From: Candidatus Pseudoruminococcus merdavium | GTDB lineage: Bacteria > Bacillota > Clostridia > Oscillospirales > Ruminococcaceae | Reading direction: 5' to 3' | Length of the DNA: 64,000 nucleotides | Assembly (NCBI GenBank): GCA_904419745.1 | Contig: CAJFSS010000016.1 | Location: 1-64,000 of the forward strand | Shown here: positions 1 through 7,588 of the stretch, piece by piece | Numbering within the stretch: the first letter of the stretch is position 1 | Layout: each line of letters begins with the position of its first letter | The notes under the pieces: generated by a model | Told to the model about the DNA's origin: nothing | Database searches by the model: none | The model's input: the letters and a program-made list of their open reading frames with translations, nothing else | Program-made: the position numbers and the translations under genes

Positions 1-504
1 GGGGGACGGCTTGCCGTCTTTGGCATAGGCGGGATCATAGTCATCGTCGTCAATGGTCACGATGCCGGAGGAAAGCTCCAATCCCTTGACCGCTTCCTGG
101 GTGCTGGCGCTCATATCCGCCAGAAAATCGTCGCTGGGAAGTACCGAGCCCGGCTCCAGCTGCAGGACGATGTTCTTTTTGTTGCCGTCGATGTCATCTA
201 CGAAGAAACCGGCTTCATTGATTTCTACAATCAGATCCTTCAAAACATCGTCGCAGTCTTTTCCGATATAGTCTGTATAAACCTCCACAATACCTTTCCC
301 GTCATCGTTCCGGCCGGTCAGGGCGGTAACTTTGCCGTCCTTGTTGTATTCGATCTGGATTTCCGGATTGACGCTCAGAGTGAGGGTGCCCGTCTCCTTC
401 AGCGCTGTTCCTTCCTGCGCCGGCGCTCCGCATCCGGTCAGAAGGACTGCCGATGCGACAGCCAGGGAAGAGACCGCTGCAAAAAGTTTTCTTCTCAATT
501 TCAT
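1..504 (-). CDS. Lipoprotein with RsgI-like extracellular domain (3' end outside window)
   Basis: The frame is open from the ATG at 504 to the window edge, so the C-terminus is missing. AAAGGAG lies just upstream of the ATG. The N-terminus is a lipoprotein signal: a KLRRK basic start, a hydrophobic stretch, then lipobox LLTGC with Cys25 as the lipidation site. Residues 40-70 (core LTLSVNPEIQIEYNKDG) closely match the extracellular segment of RsgI encoded next door (SIYLTINPEVQMDLNRQG), including the Asn-Pro pair (N46-P47) that in RsgI proteins is the autoproteolysis site. It has no cytoplasmic anti-sigma part, so it should sit on the outer face of the membrane. A sigma-I-like promoter precedes it. 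The role is unknown; a decoy or co-sensor for the RsgI pathway is inference. Confidence 0.8.
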   Translation of the reverse strand, partial: MKLRRKLFAAVSSLAVASAVLLTGCGAPAQEGTALKETGTLTLSVNPEIQIEYNKDGKVTALTGRNDDGKGIVEVYTDYIGKDCDDVLKDLIVEINEAGFFVDDIDGNKKNIVLQLEPGSVLPSDDFLADMSASTQEAVKGLELSSGIVTIDDDDYDPAYAKDGKPSP

Positions 505-565
505 GTTAATTGCTCCTTTCGGATTATGTTTGAATTGGCTTTTGTTTTGCCTTACATTCATAGAT

Positions 566-593
566 TACGGAAACAGGTCTTGAAAACCGGGGT
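566..593 (-). promoter_or_regulatory. Candidate sigma-I promoter of the RsgI-like lipoprotein gene
   Basis: On the minus strand ACCCC (589-593) and CGTA (566-569) are separated by 19 nt, with GTTTT just after the ACCCC. The same elements at the same spacing stand upstream of sigI (2384-2411). ACCCC-type -35 and CG-rich -10 elements are known for sigma-I promoters; assignment here rests on the repeated motif. Confidence 0.55.
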
Positions 594-617
594 AAGCTGG
601 AAAAATTTTTTTGAAAT

Positions 618-1634
618 TCAATCGTCATCCGCATCATCGTCGTCGCTGTCGCCGTCGTCATCTGAATCGTCGTCAGTGTCGTTACCCGGGTCATAATCGG
701 TATTCCCGTCCGTGTAATCGGTGACTCCGTCGCTACCGGTACCATAGTCCGTATCCGCAGGCGGCGGTACGCTACTGGCCGGCGGCATATAATTAGTGTC
801 TCCGTCATTGCCGGGGCCATAGTCCGTATCCGCATACGCCGGCGAGCTGCTGGCTGGCGGCGTATAGTTAGTGACGCCGTCGTTATTTGGCCCGTAATCC
901 GTATCGTCATAATCGGTGGTGTTGGAAGACGTCGGAGGTACAATCCCCGGTTGAGACGATTCGGACGAAGAAGGCGATGTGGACGCTGGCTGAGAAGAAG
1001 TTGGCTGAAATGAGTTCGGAGAGGAACTGTTTTCCGGGTTTTCCTGACCTTGCCCGTCTTGATGGTTCATAATTTCGATCGTAATGGTAAGCCGCCCGTC
1101 CAAATGCTCTGTTACTTTGGTGCGCAGCTCCGTCCCATACTCCTGAAACAGGGCTTCGTCCGGGGAATCGATGGAGAAGGAAACCCGGCCGCCTTCCGAT
1201 AGGAAGCCCATTTCAATGGCGCGGTCGATCAGCTCATCGGCAACCGTTACCTTGTCTTTCCCCTTGCCGTCATAGCCCTCCAGCAACGTTTTCCCATCTT
1301 CATTCGTCCCCATGAGCCCTACAACCGTGCCCTGCCGGTTCAGATCCATCTGCACTTCCGGGTTGATGGTCAGATATATGGATGAATAGGGCTGCAGATA
1401 ATTCTGGTAATAGCCGATGCCAAAGAACAGCAGGAAGCAGGCGGCAATTGCCGCAATGCCGCTGCTGATCCAGCGCATAGTATGCCGTTGCTTTTCCGGT
1501 GTTTCCTTCATCAGCACCGGATCATACACCGTCTGCCCTATTTCGTATCGAAGATTGGCTGCTTTTAAAAAACGTCCTTCTTCATCCAGAAGAACCGCGT
1601 AGCTGGGGTGGCATTCCATAACCAGATAGCTCAT
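618..1634 (-). CDS. rsgI: Anti-sigma-I factor RsgI-like protein with acidic repeat tail
   Basis: 338 aa. Residues 1-55 form the cytoplasmic RsgI N-terminal domain expected to hold SigI; residues 55-77 are one membrane segment; the extracellular RsgI domain follows, with Asn91-Pro92 (LTINPEVQMDL), the position of autoproteolysis in the family. From about residue 195 the protein is Ser/Pro/Gln-rich and then has three copies of a unit like DTDYGPxNDGxTNYxPPASS, ending in an almost pure Asp tail. No carbohydrate-binding or enzyme domain is visible, unlike the cellulosomal RsgI proteins. The start overlaps the sigI stop (ATGA), so the two are translationally coupled. The tail could be a wall-spanning or cation-binding sensor; that is inference. 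Confidence 0.88.
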   Translation of the reverse strand: MSYLVMECHPSYAVLLDEEGRFLKAANLRYEIGQTVYDPVLMKETPEKQRHTMRWISSGIAAIAACFLLFFGIGYYQNYLQPYSSIYLTINPEVQMDLNRQGTVVGLMGTNEDGKTLLEGYDGKGKDKVTVADELIDRAIEMGFLSEGGRVSFSIDSPDEALFQEYGTELRTKVTEHLDGRLTITIEIMNHQDGQGQENPENSSSPNSFQPTSSQPASTSPSSSESSQPGIVPPTSSNTTDYDDTDYGPNNDGVTNYTPPASSSPAYADTDYGPGNDGDTNYMPPASSVPPPADTDYGTGSDGVTDYTDGNTDYDPGNDTDDDSDDDGDSDDDDADDD

Positions 1635-2356
1635 CGTACTGCCACTCCTTTCATCACCTGTTTCAAATGCCCACGGATGATTTCATACCCATTGGTATAA
1701 ATCAGAAGCAGGGCCACCATATATTTGCGGTGCCGTTCCAATGTTTTGCGCTCCACGCCGCTACCGGCTGCCAGTGGCCCAATTGGCAACCTCTTTGTTT
1801 TCAAGAGATCATTCAACAATTCCGGGTTCGCTCTGGCATACTGCAGGGCCTTCCGGCAGGCGTCCAGCGTACGCTGCTGCTTGGGACAATTGTCTGTTAC
1901 ATCGCTGAGACTAACGCCGAATTCCTGCATCTGCCGTGTCAGCTCCTCGATTTCCGCGCGGGTCGCATCCCGTGCCGCCGTTTCTTCGTGCGGCTCCCGT
2001 TCATCCGCCAGCGTCTCTCCAAGAGTCGTGTCGTCTTTCCCTGAAGGCGCGTCCAAGGAGATGACGCGGCTGTGCCGCTGTTCCCTGCGGCTGTAATCGA
2101 TCAAGCGGCTGCGGATCAGCATGGCAGCGTATTTCAGAAAAGCGCCGCGGGTACGGGTATATCCGCCGATTGCCTCGTGAAAAGCGATCATGGCAATACT
2201 CAGCTCATCGTCATGCCCCTCGATAGGAGGTCTCTTTAAAAACTTTGCCGTTTCTGCCTTGATAAAGGGCAGATATGTACCGATTAGCTGATCCGCCGCC
2301 TGCATATCTTCCTTTGCCGCATAGACCTGCTGAACGATTTTATGATCATCATTCAT
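1631..2356 (-). CDS. sigI: RNA polymerase sigma-I factor
   Basis: 241 aa, the usual SigI length. Residues about 45-105 match sigma region 2 (DELSIAMIAFHEAI, then an SRLIDYSRREQR stretch for core binding and -10 recognition); residues about 185-230 form the C-terminal helix-turn-helix of SigI proteins. The ATG at 2356 follows an AGGAGGG site. It is first in a two-gene operon with its anti-sigma factor, the standard sigI-rsgI order. An ACCCC-19-CGTA motif upstream suggests autoregulation. Known sigma-I factors act in heat or envelope stress (Bacillus) and polysaccharide sensing (cellulolytic clostridia); which applies here cannot be read from sequence. Confidence 0.88.
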   Translation of the reverse strand: MNDDHKIVQQVYAAKEDMQAADQLIGTYLPFIKAETAKFLKRPPIEGHDDELSIAMIAFHEAIGGYTRTRGAFLKYAAMLIRSRLIDYSRREQRHSRVISLDAPSGKDDTTLGETLADEREPHEETAARDATRAEIEELTRQMQEFGVSLSDVTDNCPKQQRTLDACRKALQYARANPELLNDLLKTKRLPIGPLAAGSGVERKTLERHRKYMVALLLIYTNGYEIIRGHLKQVMKGVAVR

Positions 2357-2383
2357 GCAGCAGAATCCCTCCTATATATAGAA

Positions 2384-2411
2384 TACGGCCCCTGTTTTTC
2401 AAAACTGGGGT
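2384..2411 (-). promoter_or_regulatory. Candidate autoregulated sigma-I promoter of sigI-rsgI
   Basis: Minus-strand ACCCC (2407-2411), 19 nt, then CGTA (2384-2387), followed by TCTAT as in the lipoprotein promoter at 566-593. It lies 28 nt before the sigI start. Confidence 0.55.
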
Positions 2412-2862
2412 CGATATATCATAATTTTTCAAATCATCTGAATACAACAATCCAAAATAATAATACAGCCCTTTATATTAAGTCACAATCATGGACGAGT
2501 TAAATCCCTGTAAATTGAAAGTAAAATCGAGAACGCAAATTTTCCTTTAACTGCTTTTTAAATTTTACAGAAGTACAATAGATAACAATGCAGCATTACG
2601 GCATAAGAAAAAAGAATGAGTGCACACATATAAAAGAACTCCCGACTTCAACCGTTTTACAGTTTCGGTTTAAAGGAGGAGTCCTCTTGTTATATTATTT
2701 CTGCGCGGTTGCCAGCAGGGCATATTTGAGCCGCTGCTTGATGCCAAGGCACTTCACTCCGCGTCCTGGCGGGCAACTAGGCTTTTCTGCAGAATTCTTC
2801 TCACCGGTGAAATATAATTCTGCTCTTTGTTACAGATAAATAGGTGGTAATCAAATTTCGAT
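2412..2862. other. AT-rich intergenic stretch with a possible coding remnant
   Basis: No complete gene seen. On the minus strand 2695-2829 is a 44-codon open frame without a start codon, ending KCLGIKQRLKYALLATAQK then stop. The basic, KYAL-type ending resembles transposase C-termini but is too short to assign. The rest is AT-rich with no recognised riboswitch motif. Confidence 0.3.
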
Positions 2863-2928
2863 AAAAAATAGTAAGCCGCTTTAACTTTCAGTTAAGCATC
2901 ATTGTATCGTTTCTTTCCATACAGCGGC
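2863..2928 (-). terminator. Possible terminator of the padR operon
   Basis: GCCGCT/AGCGGC arms (2875-2880 and 2923-2928) enclose a small TTAACT/AGTTAA hairpin; the minus strand then runs into TTTTTT. The large loop makes this a moderate call. Confidence 0.4.
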
Positions 2929-2961
2929 CTTCACAAGTGATGAGCACAAGCTGTCACGGCG

Positions 2962-3510
2962 TCATTTTCTCAGCCATTTTTTCAATTTCCAGTAACGGTA
3001 AACGAAAGATGCGGCTGCCCACGCATAAATCGCCAACAGTATCAGGAACAGCACCAGCAGCACGGGGGCGTCTGCATCCGAGCTTCGGAACTGTTCAAAG
3101 AGGTTCGGCAGGATCAGCAGTATCAGAATGATGAGAATCGGCAGATACCTTCCCGCAAACACCCGCCGCATCATATCCAACCTGGATTCATCGTCACAAA
3201 AGATTTCTTCTTCCCCCTGCATTTGGGAAACTGGCTTACGAAAATAGCTGTATCCGCCAAAATCCTGAATATATTCCCAGCCACAATCCTTGAACATTTG
3301 CACGTACTCGTCTTTGTGTCTCAACCCTTCTTCGTTATAATCGAGCTGATAAACCACATCCTCAGGGGGACATTTCTCAAAATGATAAAATCCCGGCAGG
3401 TTTACTTTGACAAATTTCCAACCTTCCCGGTGACGTTTTCGAAGATACTGTTCCTCTTTTTCCCAATCCGCAATCGTAAAGATACGTGGTTCTAATTTCT
3501 TGTCCTTCAT
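2962..3510 (-). CDS. DUF2812 membrane protein, PadR partner
   Basis: 182 aa. The N-terminal 110 residues, with the 'WEKEEQYLRKRHREGWKF' start and a 'CGWEYIQDFGGYSYFRK' segment, match the DUF2812 family. The C-terminal part has two hydrophobic membrane segments (about residues 125-142 and 150-172) and a basic tail. The gene sits one base behind the PadR regulator gene, the standard arrangement; such pairs are widespread in Firmicutes and the DUF2812 protein is thought to work with, or modulate, its PadR partner at the membrane. The biochemical function is unknown. Confidence 0.82.
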   Translation of the reverse strand: MKDKKLEPRIFTIADWEKEEQYLRKRHREGWKFVKVNLPGFYHFEKCPPEDVVYQLDYNEEGLRHKDEYVQMFKDCGWEYIQDFGGYSYFRKPVSQMQGEEEIFCDDESRLDMMRRVFAGRYLPILIILILLILPNLFEQFRSSDADAPVLLVLFLILLAIYAWAAASFVYRYWKLKKWLRK

Positions 3511-3511
3511 T

Positions 3512-3826
3512 TCAGCGCGCCTCCATCATGTTTCGGTACAATCTTTCGATTCGCTTCATCTCCAGAGCCAGAACCTCCCTGCCTAGGTCTGTTATACAGT
3601 AAATTTTCCGCTTTTCTTCTTCCCGTACAAATCGGATCAGACCGTCTTTCTCCATTTTGGACAGACTGCCGTACATCGTTCCGGGGCTGATCCGGATTTC
3701 ACCACCTGTCAGTTCTTCCACTTTGCGGATGACGTTATAGCCATGGGATTCTTCCCGGAAGCATAGCAGGATATAAAATCCGGTCTCTGTCATTGGTACA
3801 TACACCTTACGGATATGAACATCCAT
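3512..3826 (-). CDS. PadR-family transcriptional regulator
   Basis: 104 aa from the ATG at 3826, placed 10 nt after a GGGGG site; a GTG three codons earlier is too close to that site to be preferred. The protein is a PadR winged helix: 'TETGFYILLCFREESHGYNVIRKVEELTGG', wing 'ISPGTMYGSLSKMEKDGLI', and a C-terminal dimerisation helix. PadR proteins repress their own operon and often a transporter or envelope gene, responding to antimicrobials or phenolics. The 12-nt inverted repeat upstream (3868-3913) is the likely operator. It is cotranscribed with the DUF2812 gene. Confidence 0.85.
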   Translation of the reverse strand: MDVHIRKVYVPMTETGFYILLCFREESHGYNVIRKVEELTGGEIRISPGTMYGSLSKMEKDGLIRFVREEEKRKIYCITDLGREVLALEMKRIERLYRNMMEAR

Positions 3827-3867
3827 TTCGTTCACACCCCCTTCTATTCTGCATTTGGCGTCATGTT

Positions 3868-3913
3868 ATATCGTAGTGCAATATTCTCTGATATTACTAT
3901 AGCACTGCGATAT
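3868..3913. promoter_or_regulatory. Inverted-repeat operator upstream of padR
   Basis: ATATCGTAGTGC (3868-3879) and GCACTGCGATAT (3902-3913) are inverted copies with one mismatch, 22 nt apart, 40-90 nt before the padR start. ATATCG-type half sites are common before PadR/DUF2812 operons, so autorepression is likely. Confidence 0.55.
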
Positions 3914-4015
3914 ATCTTTATCAATTAAAATCTTTGTAAAGAGTGGTCAAACGTCACAATATCCGCAAGTGTATTGATATTATGATTCGATTCGATCGGC
4001 CGGAGCATATGCACG

Positions 4016-4472
4016 TCAAGAAGCAGAAACAGAAATGAACAGAATATGGGCATAGAAAAAGACGGGCAAAATTTTCAGATTCTGCCTGTCTTTTTCATCG
4101 GTAAATAATTTCGCATCGATTATCTCTTTTGCGCGACTGCGAATGCTATTCATTCTTCTAATCCATTCCATTGGATTTTCCAACTTTGAGCTTTTCAGTA
4201 ATCCCATCACATTCTGCCATCTGCTTTACCAGACGGAAAAACAAATCCTGCGCCTGTTCATCAATACTGGCAAGATAACCACTCAGATTACCGCTTGTCA
4301 ACAGGGCGGTATAAAGCGTCTTGCGGTGTTGTTTGAGATACCGTAAATGTCGTTGTCCCCATACCCCGATAGGCCGTCATGTTTCTTGGGCCGGTAAAAG
4401 GTCTGGCAGATAATAATCACCTTGCAAAGTGTAAGTGATACCGGTTTTTTCATCAATATAATGCTGTTTCAT
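4016..4472 (-). pseudogene. tnpV: Transposon-encoded TnpV, broken
   Basis: Reading the minus strand from the ATG at 4472 gives a typical TnpV sequence: KQHYIDEKTGITYTLQGDYY, then GVWGQRHLRYLKQHRKTLY, then EQAQDLFFRLVKQMAE, and finally PMEWIRRMNSIRSRAKEII. It is disrupted twice: an in-frame TGA after 'LPAQET' and a frameshift between 'GITEKLK' and 'ENPMEW'. TnpV proteins are small accessory products of clostridial conjugative and mobilisable elements. Nothing else of such an element remains nearby, so this is a decayed scar. The native C-terminus probably lay near 4095; the frame happens to stay open to 4016. Confidence 0.75.
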
Positions 4473-4536
4473 TCTGTAATCCCCCAATATGATTGATTCC
4501 CTATAAATCCAAACATTCCGGCTGATTACAAAAGCC

Positions 4537-4590
4537 GAAGGGAGACAACTTCCTTACGAAGTGTCTCCCTTCTGGCAGTCTTTTTTATTT
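4537..4590 (+). terminator. Strong hairpin with T-tract
   Basis: GAAGGGAGACAACTTC (4537-4552) pairs with GAAGTGTCTCCCTTC (4558-4572), one bulge, followed after a short gap by TTTTTTATTTTT. It separates the tnpV scar from the ECF operon promoter. Confidence 0.6.
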
Positions 4591-4635
4591 TTCAATTCAG
4601 TATTGAGGAAAGTATTTTGATTGCATGGCTATCGC

Positions 4636-4664
4636 TTGACATTCCCTTTTTTAAGCTGTATACT
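4636..4664 (+). promoter_or_regulatory. Sigma-A promoter of the ECF-S/methyltransferase operon
   Basis: TTGACA (4636-4641), 17 nt, TATACT (4659-4664). Close to consensus. Confidence 0.75.
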
Positions 4665-4670
4665 GAATGG

Positions 4671-4855
4671 CAGAAAATCTGTCAGGAAGACAGAATGTGA
4701 TTCCAATAATGTAATGCAAAAGGGCCTGCAGGCCATCGGGTACAGAAAGTATCAGGTGGAATGCAGGTTTTTCTGTATGTTTATCTTATATGGGATGACC
4801 TGGCTCCAGAAGGATCCGATTACGATTTATAAAGTTTCATTCTGGAGGGAAAGAT
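4671..4855 (+). other. Unassigned leader of the ECF-S operon
   Basis: About 185 nt lie between the promoter and the start codon. It contains CTGTC/GACAG and GGCCTGCAGGCC hairpins but none of the cobalamin, TPP, folate or purine riboswitch signatures I know. No T-tract terminator is visible. A frame crosses it and enters the ECF-S gene out of frame; it has no good ribosome site and is not called. Confidence 0.4.
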
Positions 4856-5401
4856 ATGAAAAGAAATCAAACAAAAAATCTTGTAATTGCAGCACTTTGC
4901 CTAGCCTTGGGAATTTTATTGCCCCAAGTATTCCATGCTTTCGGAGCAGGAAGTACTTTTTTACCGATGCATATTCCTGTTCTGCTCTGTGGGTTTCTTT
5001 GCGGATGGCAATATGGAGCGCTTTGCGGACTAGTGGTACCCTTGCTGTCCTCACTTTTTACCGGGATGCCGCCGATTTTCCCCACAGCACCAGCAATGAT
5101 GTTGGAGTTATGCGCATATGGTCTTTTGACAGGACTTTTTTACCGGAGAGTAAAATGGAATATCTATTTTTCTCTGATCAGTGCAATGCTGGCAGGGCGT
5201 ATCGTTTCCGGGATTGCCAATGCGGCTTTTATGGGAATTGCTGGGAAAGCGTATGGTTTTTCTGCATTCCTGACAGCATCCTTTGTGACAGCAGTCCCTG
5301 GAATTATCATTCAGCTTGTGGCAGTACCATTAATTGTTATTTGTCTGGAAAAGGCAAGATTAATGGAGTCACCAAAACAAAATGCTTATCGGGTTGCATA
5401 A
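4856..5401 (+). CDS. ECF transporter S component, substrate unknown
   Basis: 181 aa with about five to six membrane helices. 'NLVIAALCLALGILLPQVFHAFGAGSTFLPMHIP' is the typical opening of ECF S components, and 'LPMHIPVLLCGFLCGWQYGALCGLVVP' carries the usual Gly-rich helix pattern. S components bind a vitamin or precursor and use shared EcfT/EcfA subunits, which are not in this window. The start follows GGAGGG. It is cotranscribed with a methyltransferase 18 nt downstream. No specific substrate motif was recognised; folate- or pantothenate-like substrates are possible, but this is inference. Confidence 0.8.
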   Translation: MKRNQTKNLVIAALCLALGILLPQVFHAFGAGSTFLPMHIPVLLCGFLCGWQYGALCGLVVPLLSSLFTGMPPIFPTAPAMMLELCAYGLLTGLFYRRVKWNIYFSLISAMLAGRIVSGIANAAFMGIAGKAYGFSAFLTASFVTAVPGIIIQLVAVPLIVICLEKARLMESPKQNAYRVA

Positions 5402-5419
5402 CGGAAAGGTGGAAGGTAG

Positions 5420-6016
5420 ATGAATACAGATATACAGGGTATGAAGCAATTTTTCGATGAAAGGGCGAAGAACTGGGACACTATGAATTTCCATGATCCC
5501 GAAAAGCTCAATATGATTGTGACCATGGCGCAAATCCCCAAAGGCGGTCGAGTATTGGATTTAGCTTGTGGGACAGGGGTTTTGTTTGAAGAAATCCTGA
5601 AAAGAGAGCCCTCCGAACTGTTGGGAATTGATTTGTCAGATGCTATGATTGCGAAAGCAAGAGAAAAGTTTCAGGATTCGAGATTGAAACTGATCGCGGC
5701 GGATTTTTTTGATGTGCAAGAAACAGGATTTGATGTTATAACTGTATATAGTGCATATCCCCACTTTTTGGATAAAGTAAAACTTGTACATCATCTGTGG
5801 GAAGTTTTGAAACCTGGGGGACGGGTGTTGGTTGCCCATTCGGAAAGCAGGCATGAAATCAATCATCGTCACAGCGGGGGGACACATGTCCAGTCTGTTT
5901 CTACCCATTTGGGGACCGTTTGGGAGGAAGCAAAGTTTTTTGAAAATTGCTTTACACTGGATGTCCTTGCAGATACACCGGAATTTTATTTGATTTCGGG
6001 AGTAAAGAAAGGTTAA
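5420..6016 (+). CDS. Class I SAM-dependent methyltransferase
   Basis: 198 aa. Motif I is VLDLACGTGVLFEEIL (about residues 46-61), followed by an acidic residue in 'LLGIDLSDAMIAKAREKF' that binds the SAM ribose, then 'LIAADFF' and 'LKPGGRVLVAHS'. This is the UbiE/Methyltransf_11 type. The start has an AAGGTGGAAGG site and lies 18 nt after the ECF-S gene, so the enzyme may modify, or protect against, the transported compound; that link is inference. A perfect 20-bp hairpin terminates the operon directly after the stop. Confidence 0.82.
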   Translation: MNTDIQGMKQFFDERAKNWDTMNFHDPEKLNMIVTMAQIPKGGRVLDLACGTGVLFEEILKREPSELLGIDLSDAMIAKAREKFQDSRLKLIAADFFDVQETGFDVITVYSAYPHFLDKVKLVHHLWEVLKPGGRVLVAHSESRHEINHRHSGGTHVQSVSTHLGTVWEEAKFFENCFTLDVLADTPEFYLISGVKKG

Positions 6017-6017
6017 T

Positions 6018-6058
6018 AAAAGAACTCGTTTTGGCAATTTGCCAAAACGAGTTCTTTT
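6018..6058. terminator. Perfect 20-bp hairpin after the methyltransferase
   Basis: Arms 6018-6037 and 6039-6058 are exactly complementary, start with AAAAGAACTCG and end with TTCTTTT, giving A- and T-tracts on either side. It works as a terminator on either strand. Confidence 0.8.
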
Positions 6059-6150
6059 ATTTTGCCTATTTTATGGAAATATATTCATTAGAATTCCTGA
6101 AATTAGTCAAAATAGAGGAAAATAATAAGCAAATTGTACGATTCTGTTTC

Positions 6151-6179
6151 TTGAAGGAGAATTTTTCATTTGATATTAT
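6151..6179 (+). promoter_or_regulatory. Promoter of the MFS gene
   Basis: TTGAAG (6151-6156), 17 nt, TATTAT (6174-6179), about 60 nt before the MFS start. A 49-codon frame from 6074 overlaps it and is probably not translated. Confidence 0.5.
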
Positions 6180-6237
6180 GAATATAATACAATGGGAAAA
6201 TTACAAGAAAAAGTACTTTTGAACTGGGGGCTATAAA

Positions 6238-7449
6238 ATGAAAGGAAAGCCAGGAAAAAGGGCTACTGTTTTTCTCGCATTAGGCAATGCAGTGTCCAAT
6301 GGGGGAGTCTGTATATACTTTGGCTTTTTGGTTATGTATCTGTCACAGTACGGATATACTGAGAGTTGGATCGGCCTGGTAATGATGCTCTGTGCGTTAG
6401 CAAATATGGTTTCCCAGCCTCTGATTGGGTATCTGACAGATACCTATGTGCCAAATAAACAGATGCTGATTATACTTGCAGCGGCAAGTATTCCAATCGG
6501 CTTTTTCCTTCCGGCAAGCGTATCGATTCCGGTTGTTGCGGCGTTCTCTATTATTCTTCTTTCCATTACAGAACAAATTTATGGACCGCTATTTGATGTT
6601 TGGACTGTCCGGTTAAACGAACGTCATGGCGGGGTGGATTATGGAATTACAAGAGGGTTTGGTTCCATAGGGTATGCACTCGCAGCCATGATTGCAGGGA
6701 AGTGTTTTGATGCAGTGGGTATCCAGTGGATGTTTGTTTTGCATGCAGTAGTTATGGGGCTTCTGATTGTGGTTGTGGCGTTGACGGAAAATGTTCCCTG
6801 TGATAATCAAAAGACCGTTCAGGAAACAAATGGACAACAACGCGTCTCCATGGCAAAGGCGCTGAGTATGCTTGCAAAAAACAAAAAATATATGCTGTTT
6901 TTGTTTAGTTACCTTTTTATCGGAGTGGGGATGAAGTTTGTCGGACTGTTTTATCCGATATTGATTGAAGTAAAAGGCGGAACTGAGGGGGACCTTGGTA
7001 TTGGGCTGTCTATCATGTCTCTGAGCGAGTTTCCTTTTATGTTTTTATATTCCAAATATTCAAAACATTTTTCCATTGAAAAACTAATGATGTTTTCCCT
7101 TGGAATGTATGTGGTTCGGGACATTGCAATGCTGTTAGCACCAAATCTTTTAATGCTGGAGTTGGCGCAGGTGACACAGGGATTATCTTTTGGAATTTTC
7201 CTGCCGGCTTTCCTGTTTTATATGAACTATATTACCCCGCGTCGGATTACGACCACAGCCATAACAATCGTGGGTTCTGCCGGCGGAGCTTTAGCCAGTG
7301 TGGCAGGAACTTTCTTGGGCGGAATTATGGTGGAACAACTGGGGATTTATCCTTCCATGCTCTGCTGTACAGGCCTGGCAGTTATTGGCTTTGGCCTGTA
7401 TCTTGCCAGCATGAAGGTAAAACGGGATGAGATTGGGATTACGGTGTAG
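6238..7449 (+). CDS. Major facilitator superfamily transporter
   Basis: 403 aa, the normal MFS length, with 12 predicted membrane helices in two six-helix halves joined by a hydrophilic loop near residues 190-210. 'GYLTDTYVPNKQ' between helices 2 and 3 is a variant of the MFS loop motif GxxxDxxGR. 'YGITRGFGSIGYALAAMIAGK' resembles helix 5 of the LacY/nucleoside-proton symporter group. The substrate cannot be predicted. It has its own promoter and no close partner gene; a multidrug or sugar role are both possible. The start follows GGGGG, 7 nt upstream. Confidence 0.8.
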   Translation: MKGKPGKRATVFLALGNAVSNGGVCIYFGFLVMYLSQYGYTESWIGLVMMLCALANMVSQPLIGYLTDTYVPNKQMLIILAAASIPIGFFLPASVSIPVVAAFSIILLSITEQIYGPLFDVWTVRLNERHGGVDYGITRGFGSIGYALAAMIAGKCFDAVGIQWMFVLHAVVMGLLIVVVALTENVPCDNQKTVQETNGQQRVSMAKALSMLAKNKKYMLFLFSYLFIGVGMKFVGLFYPILIEVKGGTEGDLGIGLSIMSLSEFPFMFLYSKYSKHFSIEKLMMFSLGMYVVRDIAMLLAPNLLMLELAQVTQGLSFGIFLPAFLFYMNYITPRRITTTAITIVGSAGGALASVAGTFLGGIMVEQLGIYPSMLCCTGLAVIGFGLYLASMKVKRDEIGITV

Positions 7450-7588
7450 GGTTTCCTGCCCGGTCGATAGCACAGATGATACAGATATTAAAGTAAAGCT
7501 TGATAAAATCCCTTAGGAAATCCTTGTAGCATGTGTTATACTGTATGAAGTAAAGGAGTACATATATAGGGGATGCGGGAATTTTAGT

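Noticed and set aside
4621..5460. Long frame running through the ECF leader, the ECF-S gene and into the methyltransferase gene
   Set aside because: It overlaps two clear genes in another frame and its Cys/Trp-rich product resembles nothing.
6074..6222. 49-codon frame before the MFS gene
   Set aside because: Lies across a TTGAAG-17-TATTAT promoter and has no ribosome site; most likely noncoding.
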